From: Gordius sp. MW1
Lineage: Eukaryota > Nematomorpha > Gordioida > Gordea > Gordiidae
Assembly (NCBI GenBank): GCA_964036665.1
Contig: OZ038527.1
Span: 23,707,901-23,771,900 of the forward strand
Direction of reading: 5' to 3'
DNA: 64,000 bases
The first letter of the stretch is position 1. Every line of letters begins with the position of its first letter. This document shows positions 34,880 through 44,417 of the stretch, piece after piece. The notes beneath the pieces are model-generated. The model saw nothing but the letters and a program-made list of their open reading frames with translations. It was not told where the DNA came from and made no database searches. The position numbers and the translations under genes are program-made.

Positions 34880-35629
34880 TTATTGCATTTGTGAATTCCA
34901 AAATAGTAGAGGCGATGATGGGGATGGTGGGGTTTCCTGCAGTGAAGGGGTTAAAGCTTGGCCCTCGTAGAGTTTAGCAAAGAGAAGATCGTATATGGCG
35001 TTGGTAGGAGGTGCAATCAAATCGGACGAACCCAGAATAAGCGGAGCTGCGGTAATTACCAAGGCATTGATATTGTTTGCTATTACCTTAGCTCATAAAT
35101 CCAACGAAGGCATAGGTTTATAAAACTCGTTTAAGAGCAGAATGGGCTTATTTAGTAAAAATTAAAGATTGATACGTTAATCACCTTAGATAATTGTGTG
35201 ACTACGGAGCGTGGTATTGCTAAGGTATGAATACATATTGTGAAAACATTTTTATACTCTTCTAGATTATAGATATTAGGATTCTATTAACCTTGCTCCC
35301 TAAGGATATAAAGTGTATTAGGTTTTGGTAGGAAGATGCTTCTTTGCTAGTGTTGTTAATCTGCTAAATGGGTTCTGCTGGTATAGTGCTAAACCTGGTA
35401 ATAGGCACATATCTCCTACCATTACCATCATTATTAAGCAGCACATGCTGCTTAATAACCCGGTTGCTATCACTGGCAACCATGGTTGCTTGGTTGTAAG
35501 AGATGTAAGTAACCGGGCATTTGGCAGATAGGATTGATATAACCGTGGTATTGAGCAGGCTCGTTTTAAACTAAACATGGTTTTTAGCAAATTCAATTTT
35601 AGCTTACTATTAGAGTTGGTAGCTGCCAT
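34880..35629 (-). pseudogene. Unrecognised element D coding remnants (copy 2)
   Basis: Duplicate of 15028-15777, with frames 35318-35629 and 34880-35062. The only coding change noticed is at 34948, a serine-to-proline change in the second frame. Its own 5' part is repeated in inverted orientation at 37216-37484, with almost no change. Confidence 0.4.
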
Positions 35630-35717
35630 ATAATGCTAATCAATATTTTTCAATCATATATTAATCCAAAAATGGTGATTAAAAAATCTAAATATATTAT
35701 AAATTTGTCCCGTTATT

Positions 35718-36404
35718 TTGCCCCCCCCCCCTAATTTTTTATCCTCTTTCTCACCAGGGGGGAGGGGGGGGGGGGGGTGTTTTGCCCCCCCCCCTAATTT
35801 TTTATCCTCTTTCTCACCAGGGGGGGGGGGGGGGTGTTTTGCCCCCCCCCCTAATTTTTTATCCTCTTTCTTACCAGGGGTGAGGGGGGGGGGGGGGGGG
35901 GGGGTGTTTTGCCCCCCCCCCTTATTTTTTATCCTCTTTTTGACGAGAGGGGAGGGGGGGGGGTGTTGCCCCCCCCCTTATTTTTTATCCTCTTTCTCAC
36001 CAGGGGGGGGGGGGGTGTTTTGCCCCCCCCCCCCTTATTTTTTATCCTCTTTTTGACGAGAGGGGAGGGGGAGGGGTGTGTTGCCCCCCCCCTTATTTTT
36101 ATCCTCTTTCTCACCAGGGGGGGGGGGGGGGTGTTTTGCCCCCCCCCCTTATTTTTTATCCTCTTTCTCACTAGGGGGGAGGGGGGGGGTGTTTTGCCCC
36201 CCCCCAATTTTTTATCCTTATTTTGACCAGAGGGGAGGGGGGGTGTTTTGCCCCCCCCCCACTATTTTTTAGGCTTTTTCTCACCAGGGGGGAGGGGGGG
36301 GGGTGTTTTGCCCCCCCTTATTTTTTAGGCTTTTTCTCACCAGGGGGTAGGGGGGGTGTTTTGCCCCCCCCCCTTTATTTTTTTATCCTCTTTCTCACCA
36401 GGGG
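35718..36404. repeat. C-run/G-run minisatellite (copy 2, left arm of palindrome)
   Basis: Same unit as 15866-16548 with different run lengths, including a G-run of over 20 near 35883-35904. It ends at the palindrome centre 36404/36405. Confidence 0.9.
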
Positions 36405-37216
36405 CCCCTGGTGAGAAAGAGGATAAAAAATAAGGGGGGGGGGGGCAAAACACCCCCCCTACCCCCTGGTGAGAAATAGGATAAAAAATTAGGGGGGGGC
36501 AAAACACCCCCCCCCCCCTGGTGAGAAAGAGGATAAAAAATAAGGGGGGGGGGGCAAAACACCCCCCCCCCCCCCTCCCCCCCTGGTAAGAAAGAACGTA
36601 AAAAATTAGGGGGGGGGGGGGGGGGCAAAACACCCCCCCCTCCCCTCTCGTCAAAAAGAGGATAAAAAATAAGGGGGGGGGGGGCAAACACCCCCCCCCC
36701 CCCCCTCACCCCTGGTAAGAAAGAGGATAAAAAATTAGGGGGGGGGCAGAACACCCCCCCCCCTGGTGAGAAAGAGGATAAAAAATAAGGGGGGGGGGTG
36801 TGGGGGGGGGGCAAAACACCCCCCCCCCTGGTGAGAAAGAGGATAAAAAATAAGGGGGGGGGCAAAACACCCCCCCTACCCCCTGGTGAGAAATAGGATA
36901 AAAAATTAGGGGGGGGGCAAAACACCCCCCTCCCCCCTGGTGAGAAAGAGGATAAAAAATAAGGGGGGGGGGGGGCAAAACACCCCCCCCCCCCTCCCCC
37001 CCTGGTAAGAAAGAACGTAAAAAATTAGGGGGGGGGCAAAACACCCCCCCCCCCCGCCCTGGTGAGAAAGAGGATAAAAAATTAGGGGGGGGGGCAAAAC
37101 ACCCCCCCCCCCCTGGTGAGAAAGAGGATAAAAAATTAGGGGGGGGGGGGCAAAACACCCCCCCCCCCCCCTGGTGAGAAAGAGGATAAAAAATTAGGGG
37201 GGGGGGCAAAATAACG
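36405..37216. repeat. Inverted C-run/G-run minisatellite (right arm of palindrome)
   Basis: Reverse-oriented units of the same array: G-run, 'caaaaca', C-run, 'ctggtgagaaagaggataaa'. The junction 'ctcaccaggggcccctggtg' is perfectly palindromic. The arm has a different number and order of unit variants from the left arm, including a 'ggtaagaaagaacgtaaa' variant at 36593 and 37005, so it is not a simple mirror image of 35718-36404. Confidence 0.9.
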
Positions 37217-38500
37217 GGACAAATTTATAATATATTTAGATTTTTTAATCACCATTTTTGGATTAATATATGATTGAAAAATATTGATTAGCATTATATG
37301 GCAGCTACCAACTCTAATAGTAAGCTAAAATTGAATTTGCTAAAAACCATGTTTAGTTTAAAACGAGCCTGCTCAATACCACGGTTATATCAATCCTATC
37401 TGCCAAATGCCCGGTTACTTACATCTCTTACAACCAAGCAACCATGGTTGCCAGTGATAGCAACCGGGTTATTAAGCAGCATGATGCTGGTTATGATGAT
37501 GGTAATGGGCGAGATGTATGCTACTACCATAGGTTATGGTAGTAGCATTTTGGCATTTTAACAACACTATTCTTTGCCCAAGTACTGCTTGGATGATTGT
37601 AATAAGTATCGCCTACAATCTCTCTTTACTTTTTTATGAGAGTTGTGCAATTTAAGATTACTCTATACCTTTGACCTTTGAATGTCTTAACAAATTGTTT
37701 TGCCCAAAACCACCATAAACTATTTGTAGTTTTATAAATTATGTCAAGAAAATAGATAAATACCAAAAAAAGCTAGATTGTTATAAAGTTTTTAGGTATT
37801 AACTTTCTTCCTTTTTATAAAAAACATACCAACCTCACCATATCCAGAACTAACAAAACTGGGAACGTATGTTGTCTATGGCCCCCGCAACAACCGTTGC
37901 CCAGCATCAAACACCTTCCATTTATCTAACCCAACAATATTCTTTAACAATTATTTTTATGACAACCTAACTGTTGGAAACCACCCATGTGTAGACACTA
38001 ACAACCATCTAAGCAGTACTTGGGCAAAGGATTTCATTTTCCTACGAAAACCTAAAAAATTTAATAGGATCCCTAGGGGAGTATGGGGAGCTTTTAGTGC
38101 CCTTCTTAATAGAATCCTCATAGCTAAACCCTGATAACCTAGGGGAGTGGAAAACTCTTTTCACCATATGTTTTCATACCTTATCAATACCATAATCTCA
38201 AGTCGCACAATTATCTAAGGCCATTAAAGTATTAACCTTACGTTTTTACCAAATAATCCCCTTCTACCCTCAAAAGGGTCACATAGATTTAAGCCTTCGT
38301 AGGATTTAAGAGCTAAGGCAATAGCAAACAAAATTAATGCCTTGGAAATTAGCTAAGATCTCCGTATTCTGGGTTCATCCGATTTGATTGTAATTAACGC
38401 TATATACGATCTCCTCCTCGCTAAACGCCCCCAGGGCCCAAGCTTTAACCCATTCACTGCAAGAAACCCAACCAACCTCTATAATCGACTTTACTATTTT
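37217..38500 (+). mobile_element. Element D, inverted and partly diverged copy
   Basis: From 37217 to about 37484 this is an almost exact reverse complement of about 35450-35720. Beyond that it stays homologous but diverged. For example 38100-38230 matches the complement of about 35180-35310, and 38281-38470 matches the complement of about 34920-35100. The frame containing LGSSDLI and NAIYDLLLAK is interrupted by a stop. It is a second, older copy of the same unclassified repeat. Confidence 0.7.
37298..37561 (+). pseudogene. Element D ORF, inverted copy
   Basis: 87 codons. The first 62 residues are the same as in the minus-strand ORF at 35318-35629 (start MAATNSNSKLK), then it diverges to a methionine/valine-rich end and stops. 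The arginine-rich N-terminus followed by hydrophobic residues is the only feature visible. No family is recognised. Confidence 0.35.
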
Positions 38501-38996
38501 AGTTAACTTATTATTAACATGTTTATGTATATATCATCAAATATTACAAAAAAGAGAGATCATTCATTAATAATATTCTGGTTAAGTTTAGCGCGATTTA
38601 TCCACCAAATAGCGTTTTTGCTAGTTTGCGCTATAGCTTAAGTTTCAAGCTTGGATTATTAACTAATGTCTTGGCTAATAGATTTGGATATTTAGAGGTC
38701 CCTGAAGGTGTGCTATGAATCAACAACACCTAGGTTCTCCAAATCGAGACTATATTGCCTGCGCAGTAGTAGACATATTTCTCGCACCACTCCCAACAAG
38801 CGTTTATCTGCGCAAGCATTGGCAGAGAAAAAAGCTGTTGGTCGTAGGGGGTAGAAATTAACCATGGTATTGAGTAGATGCTTGAAATGAACCATCATTT
38901 AGCAGGCAGCATCGCATATAACGCTACGATTTTAACATTTATACATAAATGCTAATTGAAATTTTTTTAAATATTTTATAATAGGTATATTAATAA
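38501..38996. other. Transition region, weak similarity to element D
   Basis: 'accatggtattgagtagatg' (38861-38880) resembles 'accgtggtattgagcaggct' in element D, suggesting another rearranged piece of that repeat. No gene recognised. Confidence 0.35.
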
Positions 38997-39342
38997 ATAA
39001 ACTCGGGCCTTCGGCCCTCGTGGGAAGGGGGAGGGGGGAAGGGAAGAGGGGAAGGGAAGGGCGAACTCTTCTATACTCTGTATAAAACATATTTGCTATG
39101 CAATTTATGGGCAAGAAAGGTGGGAAGGCGAGAATGCCTATAGGGGGGTATTAAATGCAAAATAATTAGTTAATTATTTATACAAAAAGAGTCAAAAAAA
39201 ACTTCGTTTCACAGTTTGGCCAATGGTCATTTTTTCATTGGTCAGCAGCCAGGATAGGGTAAAAGTGGATATAAATTCATAAGACTCAAAAAAAAATTTT
39301 GATTCACATTTTGGCCAATGGTCATTTTTTTCCATTGGTCAT
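38997..39342 (-). mobile_element. Repeat family C fragment, inverted orientation
   Basis: Starts with 'ctcgggccttcggccctcg' and a G-rich stretch, then ttgctatgcaatttatgggc at 39092-39111, 'aatgcctataggggggta' and two blocks with 'ttggccaatggtcatttttt'. This is the reverse complement of the right end of the element at 5186-5952, truncated. Confidence 0.65.
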
Positions 39343-39461
39343 TTAGAGAGGGGCAAAATGATTATTTTTATTAATTTTGGTCATAATTATATTAAATTTT
39401 GAAGAATTTTTGGAGTAAGAGGGGGGCAGCCGCCCCTCCCTGCCACCCTCTAGCTATGCCC
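39342..39461 (+). mobile_element. MITE family A, left end eroded
   Basis: 'gagaggggcaaaatgattat', 'ggggggcagccgcccctccc' and an end 'tctagctatgccca'. It abuts the repeat family C fragment. Confidence 0.6.
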
Positions 39462-39938
39462 AAGACATGTTTTAAAAATGTAAAAAGCTGTATGATAGTT
39501 ACCAACAATTTTTTATTTTCCCAACTAATATATATAAAAAAAAACAATTATCAGCAACTTCTTTGGGAAAAAGGAATAAAATTCCAAGGAAACGAATGTC
39601 AGCTGCGCTTTATTATATGTAAACTATAACACACAAATTAACGAAATCGAGAATAGGAAGTTTAAGAAATGCGGTTTTACTAATCATTATTTACCATTTA
39701 AAATCGAGGATACATAGCCTAGGGACTAGGCCCTTACTACCAGGGAAGTGCACAATGCAATGGCTCAGGCTAAACATTCTCCATTCCTGGTGTCATCTAG
39801 CATATCGTAAGACCGCGTTGCTTAAAGGTTCACTTACCTAACGAAAAAAAGGCTTTCTCCTTTGTTATTTTATGTTGCCAGTTGTACAGAATGAATGTGC
39901 AGTGATTTTTTTCAAACTAAAAACAACAAAACATTTTT

Positions 39939-40894
39939 GCCAAATTCCCAGAAGTTGTATTTGTGGATGCAACCTACAGGCTCAATGTATTCTAGTTTCC
40001 TGTTTTTGTTGTTGCTAGTAATAGACATTATGGCATCAGTAAAGTTGTGGGGACTTTTTTAGTTAAGTCTGAAAATTTATTACAAGTCCTATATTTTTTT
40101 CACGTATCCAAAAATTTTAATCCTTCGTGGACGTCGAATCAAACTATTATTAGTGATAAGTCTAGTCCTAATAGAAAGGCTTTTAGCATAGCATTCCCTC
40201 ACTGCAAATTGGAGTTATGCATATTCCATGTATTCCAAAAATTCAAGACAGAAATCACACACCCAAAAAAAGGCACATTACAAAGGTGCAATGCTCCATA
40301 GTTCAAAAAAATTTAAAATCATTGGTATATGCCAAACCCACTTTATTATGATGACTTCCTTATTCTTTTGAACAATTTAAATTAATCAGAAGTTACAACA
40401 TATTTTAACAATTCATGGAATAATATTAAAGAAGAATGGTCATTGACATTTAGGAGGTCAAATTTGAAAACAATTATTAAAAAATATTAATCTCTGATTT
40501 TTTCAAAAACTATTTAATTTGAATCGTTTCCCTGGATCTTGAGAGAGATCACAAAATTATTATGGAAATGAACTCAAAAAGCACACAGTTCCTTTTGCCG
40601 GAGTGCAGAATTTACATTCAGGGATTTATTAACAAATTATTCCTTTAATTTGGTCTTGGAACAAATTAACAAAAAACTGAAATTAATTCTTTTGTGAAAA
40701 TAAGCGAAGATCATTTTTTGATTAAAGATCAGCTCTTGAGCATCACAAAAACTACTTCTTCTTGTGGGTTTCAAACTGCAATTCTATTACCATGTCTACA
40801 CTTATTAAAGGTGAGGGAATACGAAAATATCCCACTATTTGATTTGCAACTCATAAACTATTGTCTAAGTAAAGGAAGAAGAAAACGTTTCTAA
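39939..40894 (+). pseudogene. ZSWIM-type (MULE-superfamily) transposase pseudogene
   Basis: Broken frames in order. KFPEVVFVDATYRLNVF (39939-39995) resembles the first catalytic Asp block (xxDATYKTN) of ZSWIM1/3-like transposases. GTFLVKSENLLQVLYFF to KLELCIFHVFQKFKTEI (40047-40270) corresponds to the LCxFHxxK block. SSCGFQTAILLPCLHLLKV (40755-40811) is a SWIM finger with the first cysteine changed to serine. Stops and frameshifts separate the pieces, so it is non-functional. It is distinct from the minus-strand relic at 16800-17640. Confidence 0.7.
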
Positions 40895-42949
40895 ATCTTG
40901 TCTGTAAGAAAACACTTTACTCAAAATTCCCAATATTAAATGTCACTTTAATTAAAGGGAATGACACAATCTTTTATTTTAAGTATGACTCTCCAAATCC
41001 TTTAATTCTACCTTTCCTGATAATTAGGAAAACTTCTTTTAGTTAAAGCTTCCTTGCCTATAATATATACATGGTTTTAGTTCAGGAATTTTTCAAAGTG
41101 GGTTTTCATTTTAGAAATACTTTTTTTTTTAATTTTTAATTTGAAATCATATCATTCTCTTTTTCTTTCATTAAAATTGCAACTAAAAAAGTGGGCAATA
41201 ATGTTATTTCCTCACCTTAAAAATGTGAAAACTTGGTATTAGAATATCAGTTTAAATCCACATAAAAATGTAGAGTGAGTGATATTTAAGAGTTGACCTA
41301 GATGTGATCTTTTGTAATTTTTATAATGAAATTAATATCATTTGCCTTTATGATTTGCTCCAAAACAATATTGAAGGCATAATTTGTTAATAGATAGAAG
41401 AAGCAGAATTGCTTTTAAAGTTTACCTTTCATTCTTTTTTTGTGGTCTTTCTCAATATCCAGGATATTTATTCAAAGTATATACATATTTTGATAGAAAA
41501 AAAATCAGGGATAAATACTTCTTGATTATAGTTTTGAGATTTTGGTTGTGAGATTCAACACAATTGTTAGTAAAATTGAAAAAAATTAAGCTTAACTACA
41601 AAAAGTAGATGATCATTTTTATTTTTCTAATAACTGTTTAAATAAGCTGTAACCTCTCACAGGTTTAAATGCACTAATACTGGCAATAATTCATAATATT
41701 AAAAAGAAGATTTGGCATATCCTTAAGAAATTAAAAGTTTGTTGAGACTTAAGCATTAAACTTCTTTAATGTCTTTTTTGGCTTTATTTTATTCTTAAAT
41801 ATCTGCAACAGGTGAAAAATAAACAATTCCACTTACAATTTAGAAATGCATTGATAAATGCTTATCAATTGAGATTAAACTAGCACTAGTAATTGTTTTC
41901 ATAGAAATCCTTGAGAGATTTTGACCTTTGAATACATTACAAAAATATAAGACCTATAAAAGTAGATTTCACCAAAATATCCCCATAATCCTTCTGTACC
42001 ATAGTTGTCTATGACCAGCTATAGGAAAAATCAAAAGCATTGAGCTTACACATAGCACCTACATGTAATACTTCTGAAAATTTTGCAAAAACATTGTTAT
42101 ATTTCTGCTTTGAAAAAATATATATGCAAATTCTTTGTCTATAAAATATATATAAGCAACTTTTTGTATATCATTAACAAAGAAGATAGTTAAGTCATTT
42201 ATCAAATCATTTTTGCTAAGTTTAAACTTTTTAAAAGTCCATTGATTACAGGAATCCTTAATCAAAATCACCCACTTAGTCAAAAGAGTTTATAACTATT
42301 CATGTTGCTATTCATTCTAATGCTAATATATGGCATTTGTGCTTACGCTTCATTTAGTTTAATTTGAGAAATGCTAATATATTTATAAACCATTAAAACT
42401 ATATTACATATGAATTATAAATAGTCTTACTTGTTTCATTATTATTGATCTAATTAAGCTTGTGTAAAACTAGTGAAACAGGCCGATTGGATGTATTTTT
42501 CCATAGCAACATTTTACATGGATATGGCATCTTTTTTGTTTAAGTTCTTAAATACTAATACAAGTAAATATATATATATATACATATATCTGTCCATACC
42601 TTTTTATCAGAATGTAGTAGCACAAAGGAATCTGATGACGGATACATATTATATAAACAAAATCTGGATAAAATTAGAATTCAAAAAGGCGGATTTGAAA
42701 TAAGAAATGCGCTTTTTTTTGTAAACAATTACATACAAATACGCTTTTAGGAAATGTACGAGTTTGGATTATGTGCAAATTTCGTATCGAATATTTAATA
42801 GCTGAAATTCGGAGATCCGAAGCGATCTTTATAAAAGGATAGAAAAAATAATCGTATTTTATTTTAATTAATCGAAACGAATATGAATAAGCTGTTTTTG
42901 TTTTTCCATAAATTAGTTTTTTCCCGATCATTTATAATTATAGGCATAC
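40895..42949. other. About 2 kb without a recognised gene
   Basis: AT-rich, with many short ORFs of AT-driven composition (for example 42059-42283 minus and 42473-42703 plus) and a (TA)n-rich microsatellite near 42567-42590. It may include more decayed ZSWIM element sequence. I see no domain I can name. Confidence 0.45.
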
Positions 42950-43245
42950 TAGAGGTGTTTTGATCCGATCCGATCCGAGAGGTTTTTGAAAATTTTTATA
43001 TCCAATCCGATCCGATCCGAGTTTTTTAAAATCTAAATCCGATCCGATCTGAGTTTTTAAAAATCTAAATCTGATCCGATCCAAAATTTTTTAATTAAAT
43101 ATTTACGAACAGAACTTTTTATTTATGATTAAATTCAAAATACATAAAAATAAGGTAGAGCAATTTTAATAGGCCTGAAATAAATATAAAATTTTATAAG
43201 GAAAGGGGAGATTGTGATTGATGTTTTTCGGAGTTGAGATAGAAA
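42950..43245. mobile_element. hAT-type MITE with CCGAT repeats, 5' fragment
   Basis: Begins TAGAGGTGT and follows the left part of the 1958-2705 element through CCGAT runs and 'gaacagaactttttattgatg'-like sequence, with an internal deletion. It breaks off at 'gagatagaaa', where a gag-like sequence begins. The right inverted end is missing. Confidence 0.75.
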
Positions 43246-43405
43246 TACCCATTCAAGAGTTGGTCACGGAGCCGTTCATCTAAATTATATTTGAAGTCAC
43301 AATTTTCTGCAGATGATTTAAATCTTGTTACATACTCAATCAGAGTTTCATCATTTCTTTTAAGACATCTGATGAATTGTAATCTTGAGTGGGAAATTGT
43401 ACTTT
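43246..43405 (-). pseudogene. Older Ty3/gypsy-type Gag fragment, distal half
   Basis: The minus strand reads RNDETLIEYVTRFKSSAENC followed by LDERLRDQLLNGY. This is the conserved capsid-region block of many gypsy Gag proteins (RxxxESVxEYxxxLRxLAExC ... LxExLRDxxVxGL). It is interrupted at 43405 by the LTR element described next. The continuation lies at 47815 and beyond. Confidence 0.75.
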
Positions 43406-43598
43406 TGTGGCGGTTTAGACTTTGGCGAGATAAAGTAACAAACTGACATTACACACACTTGGAACTTTTCAACCAATTCAATCAGCTATCCATCAACAAT
43501 TCTTCCGGAATATTATCTTTATCGCTCATTTATATTCTGTATCGCTAATTATAATTATTATTAATAAAAGTTGTTAATACTAAAAGAGAAGTGTTACA
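43406..43598 (+). repeat. 5' LTR of CsRn1-type element
   Basis: 193 bp, TGTGGCGGTTTAGAC...GTGTTACA. It matches the 3' LTR (47619-47810) except for about five differences (around 97% identity by eye). The flanking 4-bp target duplication is CTTT at 43402-43405 and 47811-47814. Confidence 0.9.
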
Positions 43599-43599
43599 T

Positions 43600-43610
43600 T
43601 GGTAACCCCT
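43600..43610 (+). other. Primer binding site
   Basis: TGGTAACCCCT begins one base after the 5' LTR and resembles the tRNA-Trp-type primer binding site (TGGTGACCCC...) used by CsRn1-clade elements. Confidence 0.55.
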
Positions 43611-43615
43611 ACTAA

Positions 43616-44409
43616 ATGAACACGCAACTTTCAACTTCAAATGAGGAAATACCAATAAACACTTCTACTACTGGAGGTATCAAGCAGGAATCAATTGTCC
43701 ACATCAAAATCCCTGAATTCCACTCTAGGAACATTCAAATTTGGATAGCACAGATCGATGCTATATTCTCAAGGAGGATAACTTCTCAGAAGGTAAAATA
43801 TGCATATTTACTAGAATCTCTCCCCATAGAAGTGGCAGAGGAGGTCGCTGATCTCATTCTTAACATCCCAGAAGAGAATCCATATGATGCCTTAAAACAA
43901 GCTTTGATTAAAAGAATTGGACAAAGTGACACAAAGAGAATCCAAAAGCTCTTCAAGGATGTCGACTTAAACGACAAACCCCCAAGTCAACTCTTACGAC
44001 ATTTAAAATCCTTACTAGGAGAATACCAAATGAGCGATACAATTCTCAAGAACTTATGGGTAAACAAAATGCTTAAAGAGATTACTGGAATTCTAACCTG
44101 TTTGGGAGAAGAAAAATCTCTATCAAGTTTAGCTGAAGTCGCTGACCGAATATATGAAACAATTTCACAAAATAATTATATTACTACTATAGCTAAATCC
44201 ACAGATAGTTACAACAAAAAATTATTAATTTGGAGTTACTAATTAACAATGTATCTCAACGATCATACCATGGAAGAGTACGAAAAAGAAGTAATTCACG
44301 GAACAGGGCACAAAAACACCCATACTGTTATTATCATTCCAAATTCCAGGACAAGGCTCGCAAATGCGTAAAGCTCTGCGCCTTCGGTGATGACAATCAA
44401 AAAAACTAA
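43616..44409 (+). pseudogene. Gag of the CsRn1-type LTR element (frameshifted)
   Basis: The first frame (43616-44242, 208 codons) contains a retrotransposon Gag capsid-like helical region. After a frame change at an A-run near 44215-44222, the next frame holds CYYHSKFQDKARKCVKLC and stops at 44407-44409. The C-x3-H...C-x3-C arrangement is the atypical Gag zinc motif of the CsRn1/Kabuki clade, in place of the usual CCHC knuckle. The frame break indicates decay. Confidence 0.75.
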
Positions 44410-44417
44410 CAGGCCGG

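Larger units (their letters stand above)
19854..36401. repeat. Copy 2 of the large tandem duplication
   Basis: Matches 1-16548 almost base for base, including every transposon insertion and its target duplication, so the duplication is younger than all of those insertions. It ends abruptly in the G/C minisatellite, where copy 1 continues into 'agagtaaatttt' but copy 2 enters a head-to-head palindrome. Confidence 0.95.

Noticed and set aside
35718..37216. Several overlapping proline/glycine-rich ORFs of 60-176 codons on both strands
   Set aside because: They are translations of the C-run/G-run minisatellite. They occur in many frames, depend on homopolymer length and have no conserved start.
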